This document shows, in pieces, positions 7,857-13,555 of a DNA stretch of 14,453 bases. The notes beneath the pieces were generated by a model. It made no database searches. It was given only the letters and a program-made list of their open reading frames with translations, and was not told the origin of the DNA. Each line of letters begins with the position of its first letter. Within the stretch, counting starts at the first letter, position 1. The stretch covers positions 1-14,453 of the forward strand of contig DASXYU010000119.1 in NCBI GenBank assembly GCA_036502295.1, in the 5' to 3' direction. The translations under genes and the position numbers were made by a program. Source of the DNA: DASXYU01 sp036502295 (GTDB lineage: Bacteria > Actinomycetota > Actinomycetes > Mycobacteriales > Jatrophihabitantaceae).

Positions 7857-8101
7857 GTGTGACTCCGCCGCGACGGCGACGGACCCGGCCTGGATAGAGG
7901 CCGTCCTCGCCGTCATCTCCTCCGGAGACGCGGAGGTCGTCGTCGAGCCTCCGGGGTCGGTTACGGCTACTGGGCGGGTGCGCCGTCGGTCATCACCGCC
8001 GAGGACGGCATCCGGCTCGCGTACGGCTACGACCCTTCGCGATCCTGCGTGATTCGAGACGGCACGCGGTGCGCAAGGTCACGCCCGTCCCCCATCTCTA
8101 G
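7853..8101 (+). pseudogene. Decayed gene downstream of the aminotransferase (three-frame remnant)
   Basis: An ATG at 7853 overlaps the aminotransferase stop (ATGA) but its frame closes at a TAG at 7895–7897 after 14 codons. Coherent peptide continues in other frames. Frame 1 from 7861 gives DSAATATDPAWIEAV then LAVISSGDAEVVVEPPG, and frame 3 from about 7953 gives GVGYGYWAGAPSV then ITAEDGIRLAY. Near 8036 frame 2 gives FAILRDSRRHAVRKVTPVPHL ending in TAG at 8099–8101 (written here only as a short tail). Joined, the first two pieces look like the N-terminus of one protein broken by two single-base indels; the third may be its C-terminus after a large internal deletion. The GYGYWAGAPSV stretch recalls sialidase/glycosidase-like beta-propeller proteins, a memory-based and unverified resemblance. 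Sequencing error could explain one frameshift but not the loss of the middle. Confidence 0.55.
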
Positions 8102-8111
8102 CGGAAGGCAA

Positions 8112-8142
8112 GAGCCGAGAAACAGGGAACGTATCGCGGCTC
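8112..8142. terminator. Weak inverted repeat beside tRNA-Gly, possible terminator
   Basis: GAGCCG at 8112–8117 pairs with CGGCTC at 8137–8142 around a 19-nt loop, just past the 3' end of the tRNA. On the minus strand it is followed by a short TTG-rich stretch, not a clear U-tract. It could end the tRNA transcript or the aminotransferase transcript. The six-pair stem and long loop make this uncertain. Confidence 0.25.
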
Positions 8143-8148
8143 GCTGAG

Positions 8149-8219
8149 AGCCGGTGACGGGAATCGAACCCGCGCAATCTGCTTGGGAAGCAGAGACTCT
8201 GCCATTGAGCTACACCGGC
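8149..8219 (-). tRNA. tRNA-Gly (anticodon CCC)
   Basis: A 71-nt cloverleaf can be folded by eye on the minus strand. The acceptor stem is GCCGGTG with CACCGGC, the D-arm begins GCTC, and the anticodon stem TCTGC/GCAGA encloses loop TTCCCAA. A four-base variable loop follows, then a T-arm GCGGG-TTCGATT-CCCGT. Anticodon CCC (plus-strand 8185–8187) decodes glycine GGG. The discriminator base is T and CCA is not encoded. The gene lies next to dcd. Confidence 0.96.
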
Positions 8220-8231
8220 ATGACCCCGGAG

Positions 8232-8237
8232 ATGTTA
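8232..8237 (-). promoter_or_regulatory. Putative –10 element of tRNA-Gly
   Basis: The minus strand reads TAACAT (TANNNT), 12 nt before the first base of the tRNA, which would leave a leader of about 5 nt for RNase P to remove. No clear –35 is seen. Confidence 0.4.
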
Positions 8238-8329
8238 CCGCTCGATGTTCGGCGCTACGCGCCTCAACCGGCCTCCTCGCTCGGGAGAGACTCGCACCAA
8301 TGCGGCTCTACTCTCGCTCCGTCAGCCGG

Positions 8330-8335
8330 TAGCCT
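8330..8335 (+). promoter_or_regulatory. Putative –10 element of dcd (leaderless start)
   Basis: TAGCCT fits TANNNT and lies 7 nt before the ATG at 8343. There is no Shine-Dalgarno site between them. The rest of 8220–8342 shows no coding content. Confidence 0.5.
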
Positions 8336-8342
8336 CACGGCC

Positions 8343-8921
8343 ATGCTGCTCTCCGACCGGGACATCCGAGCCGAGATCGACAAGGGACGGGTCGTCCTCG
8401 ATCCGTGGGAGCCGGAACTCATCCAGCCTTCCAGCGTGGACGTCCGCCTGGACCGCTACTTCCGGGTCTTCAACAACTCGGCGTACACGCACATCGACCC
8501 GGCGCTGCAGCAGGACGACCTGACCTCGATCGTCGAACCCGTGGGGGAGGAGCCGTTCGTGCTGCACCCGGGGGAGTTCGTTCTCGGTTCGACGCTCGAA
8601 GTGGTGACGCTGCCGGAGGATCTCGCGGCGCGGCTCGAGGGCAAGTCATCGCTCGGGCGGCTGGGACTGCTGACCCACTCGACGGCGGGCTTCATCGACC
8701 CGGGCTTCAGCGGTCACATCACGCTGGAACTCGCCAACGTGGCGAACCTGCCGATCACACTCTGGCCGGGAATGAAGATCGGCCAGCTCTGCTTCTTCAG
8801 GCTCTCGACGCCGGCGGAGTTCCCTTATGGTTCGGAGAAGTACGGCTCTCGCTACCAGGGACAGCGCGGCCCGACGCCGAGCCGGTCGTTCCTCAACTTC
8901 AAGCGCTGGCCCACTGCCTGA
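8343..8921 (+). CDS. dcd: dCTP deaminase, dUMP-forming (bifunctional) type
   Basis: 192-residue nucleotide-metabolism enzyme of the Dcd/Dut trimeric superfamily. The protein is very close, as I recall it, to the Mycobacterium tuberculosis Dcd, which is bifunctional: it deaminates dCTP and hydrolyses the product to dUMP, the precursor of dTMP. Motifs in order are MLLSDRDIRAEI at the start, QPSSVDVRLD near 28–37, EGKSSLGRLGLLTHSTAGF at 99–117 (with S102 and R106), and IDPGFSGHITLELANVANLP near 118–137 with the general-base glutamate E129. It ends in the nucleotide-closing YQGQRGPTPSRS near 171–182. The ATG at 8343 is used because it starts exactly at the conserved N-terminus; 63 more upstream codons are open but cover the tRNA. 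The 3' end is 30 bp from convergent ilvE with no visible terminator between. Confidence 0.96.
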   Translation: MLLSDRDIRAEIDKGRVVLDPWEPELIQPSSVDVRLDRYFRVFNNSAYTHIDPALQQDDLTSIVEPVGEEPFVLHPGEFVLGSTLEVVTLPEDLAARLEGKSSLGRLGLLTHSTAGFIDPGFSGHITLELANVANLPITLWPGMKIGQLCFFRLSTPAEFPYGSEKYGSRYQGQRGPTPSRSFLNFKRWPTA

Positions 8922-8951
8922 GTGACGCCTGCTCCTCAACCGGCAGAGGGG

Positions 8952-10040
8952 TTAGGCGATTTCATTCATCCAGTTGTGCTCATCGGCGACGGTGCCGGAC
9001 TGAATGCCGAGCAGCGTCTCGCGCAGCTGCAACGTGATCGGGCCGGGGTTGCCGTCAGCTATGGTGAACTCGCCACCCGCGCTCTTCACCGAACCTATCG
9101 GCGTGATCGCCGCAGCGGTTCCACACGCGAACACTTCGGTGATCTGTCCGGACTCGACGCCGCCCTTCCACTCGTCGGTGGAGATCTTGCCCTCCTCTGC
9201 GGAATAGCCGAGGTCGGTGGCGATGGTCAGCAGCGAGTCTCGCGTGACGCCGGGCAGCAGCGAGCCGGAGAGCGCGGGTGTGACGACGCGCGCCGAGGCA
9301 CCTGAGCCATACACGAAGTACATGTTCATGCCGCCCATCTCCTCGACCCAGCGGTGCTCGATCGCGTCGAGCCATACCACCTGGTCGCAGCCCTGCTCTA
9401 CAGCCTGCTGCTGCGCGAGGAATGACGCAGCGTAGTTGCCGCCGCACTTGGCCTCACCGGTACCACCGGGGGCGGCGCGCACGAAGTCGGTACTGAGCCA
9501 CACCTTCACGGGCTTGACCCCGCCGGAGAAATACGGGCCCGCCGGGCCGGCGAAGACGATGTAGCTGTACGTCGAGGACGGCTTGTTCACGCCGAGTCCG
9601 ACCTCGGTCGCGATCATGAACGGCCGGATGTAGAGCGACTCCGACTCTCCGGTCGGCACCCAGGCCTTGTCGATGGAGACGAGTTCTTTCAGCGACTCGA
9701 TGAAGAGTGCCTGGGGGAGTTCAGCCATCCCCATCCGGTGGGCGGAACGCTGGAAGCGCCGGGCGTTGGCATCGGCACGGAATGTCGCCACCGAACCATC
9801 GGGCTGCGCGTACGCCTTGAGTCCTTCGAAGATCTCCTGGCCATAGTGCAGGACGGTGGTCGCCGGGTCGAGGGTCAACGGCCCGTACGGCACTACGCGT
9901 CCTTCGCCCCACTGCCCGTCGGCGTAGTCGACGACGACCATGTGGTCGGTGAAGACGGTGCCGAAGACCGGGTTGGCGACGATCGCCTCCCGCTCCTCGG
10001 CGCTGCGCGGGTTGGGATTTCGGGTGATGCTGAACGCCAT
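8952..10040 (-). CDS. ilvE: Branched-chain amino acid aminotransferase
   Basis: 362-residue fold-type IV PLP transaminase interconverting valine, leucine and isoleucine with their 2-keto acids, using glutamate/2-oxoglutarate. Motifs: TVLHYGQEIFEGLKAY at 62–77, YIRPFMIATE near 137–146, the PLP lysine K198 in GTGEAKCGGNYAASF, then EEMGGMNMYFVY, and FACGTAAAITPIG near the C-terminus. The length fits the IlvE group II family. The frame continues far upstream, but the ATG at 10040 (MAFSITRNPNP) is the natural start, with TAGGAT 8 nt before it and no Shine-Dalgarno site. It is divergent from a D-amino-acid-oxidase-like gene across 75 bp. Confidence 0.96.
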   Translation of the reverse strand: MAFSITRNPNPRSAEEREAIVANPVFGTVFTDHMVVVDYADGQWGEGRVVPYGPLTLDPATTVLHYGQEIFEGLKAYAQPDGSVATFRADANARRFQRSAHRMGMAELPQALFIESLKELVSIDKAWVPTGESESLYIRPFMIATEVGLGVNKPSSTYSYIVFAGPAGPYFSGGVKPVKVWLSTDFVRAAPGGTGEAKCGGNYAASFLAQQQAVEQGCDQVVWLDAIEHRWVEEMGGMNMYFVYGSGASARVVTPALSGSLLPGVTRDSLLTIATDLGYSAEEGKISTDEWKGGVESGQITEVFACGTAAAITPIGSVKSAGGEFTIADGNPGPITLQLRETLLGIQSGTVADEHNWMNEIA

Positions 10041-10048
10041 AGTTGGAC

Positions 10049-10054
10049 ATCCTA
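10049..10054 (-). promoter_or_regulatory. Putative –10 element of ilvE
   Basis: The minus strand reads TAGGAT, an excellent actinobacterial –10, 8 nt before the ATG. A GAGTCA sequence 17 nt further upstream is a poor –35 match (3 of 6). The message would have a leader of 0–2 nt. Confidence 0.5.
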
Positions 10055-10075
10055 GTTCCGCTGCGACGTCCTGAC

Positions 10076-10096
10076 TCCGGGATTTTCGAGCCCGGA
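10076..10096. promoter_or_regulatory. Dyad TCCGGG-N9-CCCGGA in the ilvE/flavoprotein divergent region
   Basis: Perfect 6-bp inverted arms at 10076–10081 and 10091–10096, centred between the two putative –10 elements. Position is suitable for an operator acting on both genes, but a GC-rich dyad of this size can arise by chance. Confidence 0.3.
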
Positions 10097-10103
10097 AGCT
10101 CGC

Positions 10104-10109
10104 TACTCT
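10104..10109 (+). promoter_or_regulatory. Putative –10 element of the D-amino-acid-oxidase-like gene
   Basis: TACTCT fits TANNNT and ends 6 nt before the ATG at 10116. No Shine-Dalgarno site is present, so a leaderless transcript is likely. Confidence 0.5.
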
Positions 10110-10115
10110 CGCCCA

Positions 10116-11066
10116 ATGCCAGCGGTAGCAGTCCTCGGTGCGGGTGTTGTCGGACTGAGCAGTGCGGTCGTCGCACTCGAGGCCGGTCACGACGTGACGG
10201 TCTACACGCCGACAGGTCCGTTGCAGACCACCTCGGCCAAGGCTGCCGCCAGTGTCATCCCGCATACCGTCGAACTCGCCGGAGTTCCGCCCGACGTCCT
10301 CGCCCGTTCCATGGCTCGCTTCACCGAGATCGAGAGGACGGACCCGAGTGCTGGGGTGAGGTGGCACACCCACTGGGAAGCCTCTTCGTTGCCCTTGCGC
10401 AAGGAGGCATACCTCGACGAGGTGTTCAACGTGGCCGAGGCGCTCTTTCCCGAGGTGCCCGGCGGGTACGCACACGGCCGGAGCTTCACCACGTTCATGG
10501 CTGAGACGCCGAGCTACCTGCCCTGGCTGGTGCAGAAGGTGACCACGCTCGGCGGACGAGTCGTCACCGTGCCCGCCTTCACCGATCTCGCCCAGGTCTG
10601 GGAACTACCGGAGAAGCTCGTCCTGAACTGCACCGGGCTCGGCGCGGGCATCCTCTTCCGCGACAGTGCAGTACGGCCGGTGCGCGGGCAGATCGCGGTG
10701 GTGGGACCGCAGCCGCAACTGGGCTACTCGATCAGCCATGACGGCTTCTATGTCTACCCGCGGGCGACGGACACGGTGATCGGTGGGACGAACCAATTCG
10801 ATGCCGACTCGGAACAGGTCGAACCCGCCGTGATCGACACCTTGTTGCGAGCGGCCCGGCGGATCCTGCCGTCCATCGGCCCGGAGGACGTGATCCGTAC
10901 CTATGCCGGCCTGCGTCCCTACCGGGACGGTTCGCTGCGGATCGAAGCGGAGAGACTGGGTCCGCCGGGGCCGGGATCAACCCGGATCGTGCACAACTAT
11001 GGCCATGGCGGAGCCGGCGTAACCCTCGCCTGGGGAACGGCCGAGCACGCTGTGAATCTTCTCTGA
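10116..11066 (+). CDS. FAD-dependent oxidoreductase, D-amino-acid oxidase family
   Basis: 316-residue flavoprotein expected to oxidise the C–N bond of D-amino acids (or a related amine such as a glycine derivative), giving a 2-keto acid, ammonia and hydrogen peroxide. The N-terminal FAD-binding motif is VAVLGAGVVGLSSAVVALEAG. Substrate-side elements follow DAAO order: HDGFYVYPR (residues ~208–216), then RTYAGLRPYRDG carrying the carboxylate-binding arginine. The C-terminal HNYGHGGAGVTLAWG fits the DAAO signature pattern. It is clearly DAAO rather than ThiO by this signature, though ThiO is related and no thi genes are nearby. No signal peptide or membrane segment is seen. It is divergent from ilvE, and PadR follows after 89 bp in the same direction. 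Confidence 0.88.
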   Translation: MPAVAVLGAGVVGLSSAVVALEAGHDVTVYTPTGPLQTTSAKAAASVIPHTVELAGVPPDVLARSMARFTEIERTDPSAGVRWHTHWEASSLPLRKEAYLDEVFNVAEALFPEVPGGYAHGRSFTTFMAETPSYLPWLVQKVTTLGGRVVTVPAFTDLAQVWELPEKLVLNCTGLGAGILFRDSAVRPVRGQIAVVGPQPQLGYSISHDGFYVYPRATDTVIGGTNQFDADSEQVEPAVIDTLLRAARRILPSIGPEDVIRTYAGLRPYRDGSLRIEAERLGPPGPGSTRIVHNYGHGGAGVTLAWGTAEHAVNLL

Positions 11067-11109
11067 GTCACTGGCGAGACACCACGAATTAACCTTTACC
11101 TGTCGCGCT

Positions 11110-11130
11110 GATGTATCGTGCTGATACATC
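11110..11130. promoter_or_regulatory. Palindromic putative PadR operator
   Basis: GATGTATC (11110–11117) and GATACATC (11123–11130) form a perfect 8-bp inverted repeat around a 5-bp spacer GTGCT. The same bases also make a near-direct repeat: GCTGATGTATCG at 11107–11118 and GCTGATACATCG at 11120–11131, 10 of 12 identical with a 13-bp period. It lies 25 bp before the PadR start and overlaps a possible –10 (TATCGT at 11114–11119, with TTAACC 19 nt upstream). PadR proteins often bind ATGT/ACAT-type dyads and repress their own genes, so autoregulation is inferred. Confidence 0.6.
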
Positions 11131-11140
11131 GCGTCAATAC

Positions 11141-11146
11141 AGGGGG
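11141..11146 (+). promoter_or_regulatory. Ribosome binding site of the PadR gene
   Basis: AGGGGG lies 9 nt before the TTG at 11156 and supports that non-ATG start. Confidence 0.55.
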
Positions 11147-11155
11147 TGACTGACT

Positions 11156-11710
11156 TTGCTGGAAATCGCCATTCTCGGGCTCCTCAATGAGAGCCCGATG
11201 CACGGATACGAACTCCGCAAGCGTCTCTCCAACCTGCTCGGCGGCTTCCGTGCGTTCTCCTACGGATCGCTCTATCCGACCCTTCGGCGTCTCTCCGAAG
11301 CCGGGTGGATCACCGAAGAGGAAGCGATCGAGCCGCTTGCGACTGGTGGGGCACCGCGCTCCCGTCGTGGCAAGCGCGTGTACGGCCTGACAGCTGACGG
11401 CAAGGAGCATCTCGCCGAGCTGCTGGGTCAGGTCGGTCCGGAGGCCTTCGACGACGAGGGTTTCGGAGCTCGGCTGGCCTTCTTCGGGCAGACGCGATCG
11501 GAGATCCGGCTTCGGATCCTCGAAGGACGTCGCCGCAAGGTCGAGGAGAAGCGCGAAGGCCTGCGGGCCACACTCGCGCGTACCGGGGAGCGGCTCGATC
11601 GCTATACCTGGCAGCTCCAAGAGCACGGGCTGGAGTCCAGCGACCGAGAGGTGCGCTGGCTCACCGAACTGATCGAGGCCGAGCACACGGACGTCACCGA
11701 ACAACGCTGA
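11156..11710 (+). CDS. PadR-family transcriptional regulator
   Basis: 184-residue DNA-binding protein. The N-terminal winged helix is textbook PadR: LEIAILGLLNESPMHGYELR, then RAFSYGSLYPTLRRLSEAGW and a wing containing RGKRVYGLTADGKEHL. The C-terminal half is a charged helical region (about residues 115–180, rich in RRRKVEEKREG and LQEHGLE) that would form the dimerisation coiled coil. The start is TTG at 11156, giving MLEIAILGLL, the usual beginning of this family, with AGGGGG upstream; no ATG or GTG lies nearby in frame. A strong palindrome 25 bp upstream is its probable operator. It is followed by ino1 after 55 bp in the same direction, an arrangement known in mycobacteria, so control of inositol synthesis is plausible. 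The inducer is unknown. Confidence 0.92.
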   Translation: MLEIAILGLLNESPMHGYELRKRLSNLLGGFRAFSYGSLYPTLRRLSEAGWITEEEAIEPLATGGAPRSRRGKRVYGLTADGKEHLAELLGQVGPEAFDDEGFGARLAFFGQTRSEIRLRILEGRRRKVEEKREGLRATLARTGERLDRYTWQLQEHGLESSDREVRWLTELIEAEHTDVTEQR

Positions 11711-11752
11711 CGACGACGTCAGTGCCGCGTAACACCACACCTCACAACACCT

Positions 11753-11758
11753 AGGAGG
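11753..11758 (+). promoter_or_regulatory. Ribosome binding site of ino1
   Basis: AGGAGG, a perfect Shine-Dalgarno core, lies 7 nt before the ATG at 11766. It contrasts with the SD-less starts elsewhere in the window and suggests high expression. Confidence 0.75.
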
Positions 11759-11765
11759 AGCCCTG

Positions 11766-12860
11766 ATGGGTTCGAACACCGGCGACATTCGCGTTGCCAT
11801 CGTGGGTGTCGGCAACTGCGCCGCCTCCCTCGTCCAGGGCGTCCACTTCTACCGCGACGCCGACCCGACCGCGAAGGTTCCGGGTCTCATGCACGTCGAC
11901 TTCGGCGGCTACCACGTCAGCAGCATCAAGTTCGTCGCTGCGTTCGACGTTGACGCCAAGAAGGTCGGCCTCGACCTCTCCCAGGCGATCCTCGCCAGCG
12001 AGAACAACACCATCAAGATCTGCGATGTGCCACAGCTCGATGTTCCGGTTCAGCGTGGCGAGACCCTCGACGGCCTCGGCAAGTACTACCGCGAGACCAT
12101 CACCGAGTCCGACGAAGCGCCCGTCAACGTCACGCAGATTCTGAAGGACCAGAAGGTCGACGTCCTCATCTGCTACCTGCCCGTCGGCTCGGAGGCAGCT
12201 GCCAAGTTCTACGCACAGTGCGCACTGGACGCGAAGGTCGCCTTCGTCAATGCCCTGCCCGTCTTCATCGCCTCCACCCCGGAGTGGGCGCAGAAGTTCA
12301 AGGACGCCGGCGTGCCGATCGTCGGTGACGACATCAAGAGCCAGGTCGGTGCCACGATCACGCACCGCGTCCTCACGAAGCTCTTCGAAGACCGCGGCGT
12401 CGAGGTGCAGCGCACCTACCAGCTCAACGTCGGCGGCAACATGGACTTCAAGAACATGCTTGAGCGTGATCGCCTTGAATCCAAGAAGATCAGCAAGACG
12501 CAATCGGTCACCTCGCAGATCCCCGACCGCGACCTCGGCGAGCGCAACGTGCACATCGGCCCGTCCGACTACGTCGCGTGGCTCGACGACCGCAAGTGGG
12601 CCTTCGTCCGTCTTGAGGGCAAGACCTTCGGTGACGTTCCGCTGAACCTCGAATACAAGCTCGAGGTGTGGGACTCGCCGAACTCGGCCGGCGTCATCAT
12701 CGACGCACTGCGTGCGGCAAAGATCGCCAAGGACCGTGGCCTCGGTGGCCCGATCCTCTCCGCGTCGAGCTACTTCATGAAGAGCCCGCCGGTGCAGTAC
12801 TTCGACGACGAGGCTCGTCAGGCCGTCCAGGACTTCATCGACGGCAAGGTCGACGCCTAG
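11766..12860 (+). CDS. ino1: Inositol-3-phosphate synthase
   Basis: 364-residue NAD-dependent enzyme converting glucose-6-phosphate to myo-inositol-3-phosphate, the entry to phosphatidylinositol and mycothiol in Actinobacteria. The Rossmann motif VAIVGVGNCAASLVQG begins at residue 10. A central FVNALPVFIAS segment follows, with VPIVGDDIKSQVGATITHR and the catalytic-domain QLNVGGNMDFKNML near 219–232. The C-terminal half has LEYKLEVWDSPNSAGVIIDA, as in the actinobacterial short form (about 360 residues, versus more than 500 in eukaryotes). It has a perfect AGGAGG ribosome site. It follows PadR by 55 bp and may share its transcript, and a strong hairpin terminator follows downstream at 12927. 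The region 12861–12926 also has a small CCCCG/CGGGG hairpin but no gene. Confidence 0.97.
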   Translation: MGSNTGDIRVAIVGVGNCAASLVQGVHFYRDADPTAKVPGLMHVDFGGYHVSSIKFVAAFDVDAKKVGLDLSQAILASENNTIKICDVPQLDVPVQRGETLDGLGKYYRETITESDEAPVNVTQILKDQKVDVLICYLPVGSEAAAKFYAQCALDAKVAFVNALPVFIASTPEWAQKFKDAGVPIVGDDIKSQVGATITHRVLTKLFEDRGVEVQRTYQLNVGGNMDFKNMLERDRLESKKISKTQSVTSQIPDRDLGERNVHIGPSDYVAWLDDRKWAFVRLEGKTFGDVPLNLEYKLEVWDSPNSAGVIIDALRAAKIAKDRGLGGPILSASSYFMKSPPVQYFDDEARQAVQDFIDGKVDA

Positions 12861-12926
12861 ATCTCGACCCCCGCAAGCGGGGAGGTGCCCCGGGCCCGCT
12901 CCGTGGCCCACTCGATCACCGCGTGT

Positions 12927-12959
12927 AAAGAGCCGGTTCCCTCTGGGAGCCGGCTCTTT
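12927..12959. terminator. Bidirectional rho-independent terminator between ino1 and yqgE
   Basis: AAAGAGCCGG (12927–12936) pairs with CCGGCTCTTT (12950–12959), and the stem extends inward through TTCCC/GGGAG. The result is 15 pairs including one G·T, around a TCT loop. The arms begin and end in A/T runs, so it has U-tails in both directions and can end ino1 (plus) and yqgE (minus). It lies 3 bp from the yqgE stop. Confidence 0.85.
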
Positions 12960-12962
12960 GCG

Positions 12963-13538
12963 TTAGTTGAGGGTGGGATCTTCGGGAAAGGTGCTCATCA
13001 GGTTCAGCGGTGGCAATTGCCGGCGCAGCACCCGCTGCCAGAGCGGACGGGGGTTGTCGCTGAAGACGTCCTCGGTCGAACCCGACACCACCCACCAGGC
13101 ACCCTCCTCGATCTCCTCCTCAAGCTGGCCCCCCGTCCAGCCGGCGTGGCCGGCGAAGACCCGGAAGCGATTAGCGACCGTCGTGATGGTCGAGACGTCG
13201 CCGTCGAGATCGATGGTCGCCACTCCGTCGACGACGCGGCGGACGCCGGGCGCATCGCCGTGGGCATGGGCGAGGCAGAGCGCGCCGTCGGGCTGTACCG
13301 GGCCACCGCCGAAGACGACGGAGGGGCCGCTCACCACGTCGTGCCAGTCGGGCAGTACTTGGCCGACCGGAGTGTGGCTGGGGCGATTGAGGATGACACC
13401 GAGCGTGCCGTCGTCATTGTGCTCAAGCAGGTAGACGACGGTGCGATTGAAATGCGGGTCGCCGAGTAGGGGAGTGGCAACAAGAAGACGGCCACCTGCG
13501 GGTTCTCCGCGGCTCAGCGCTGCCCACTGCGTCGTCAC
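12963..13538 (-). CDS. yqgE: YqgE/AlgH family protein (UPF0301, DUF179)
   Basis: 191-residue protein of unknown biochemical function, named after E. coli YqgE and Pseudomonas AlgH. Family hallmarks are visible: GRLLVATPLLGDPHFNRTVV near the N-terminus, LLEHNDDGTLGVILNRPS, VVFGGGPVQPDGALCL, then RVFAGHAGWTGGQLEEEIEEG and a SGSTEDVFSDNP tail. Start choice: GTG at 13538 gives the usual actinobacterial beginning MTTQWAALSRGEPAGG. A TTG 6 codons upstream is open but would overlap the divergent transporter start. No Shine-Dalgarno site is seen; CAAGAT 6 nt upstream is a weak –10. It is convergent with ino1, sharing the terminator, and divergent from an MFS gene as in mycobacteria. The family's true role is unknown. 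Confidence 0.93.
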   Translation of the reverse strand: MTTQWAALSRGEPAGGRLLVATPLLGDPHFNRTVVYLLEHNDDGTLGVILNRPSHTPVGQVLPDWHDVVSGPSVVFGGGPVQPDGALCLAHAHGDAPGVRRVVDGVATIDLDGDVSTITTVANRFRVFAGHAGWTGGQLEEEIEEGAWWVVSGSTEDVFSDNPRPLWQRVLRRQLPPLNLMSTFPEDPTLN

Positions 13539-13543
13539 GTAGA

Positions 13544-13549
13544 TATCTT
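13544..13549 (+). promoter_or_regulatory. Putative –10 element of the MFS gene (leaderless start)
   Basis: TATCTT fits TANNNT and lies 6 nt before the ATG at 13556, within a palindromic AGATATCT (13541–13548). The weak –10 proposed for yqgE (CAAGAT on the minus strand, 13545–13550) covers nearly the same bases. Confidence 0.45.
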
Positions 13550-13555
13550 GGCGCA

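Noticed and set aside
6738..7916. 392-codon minus-strand frame antisense to the aminotransferase
   Set aside because: It mirrors a well-conserved PLP enzyme, has no recognisable motif, and has composition typical of antisense frames in high-GC genes.
8149..8219. tRNA-Gly as an integration site for a mobile element
   Set aside because: The decayed region lies at its 3' side, but I found no repeat of the tRNA 3' end, no integrase and no foreign composition in the window.
12868..12882. CCCCG/CGGGG hairpin after ino1 as the main terminator
   Set aside because: It has no T-run after it, and a much stronger hairpin with A/T flanks lies about 45 bases downstream.
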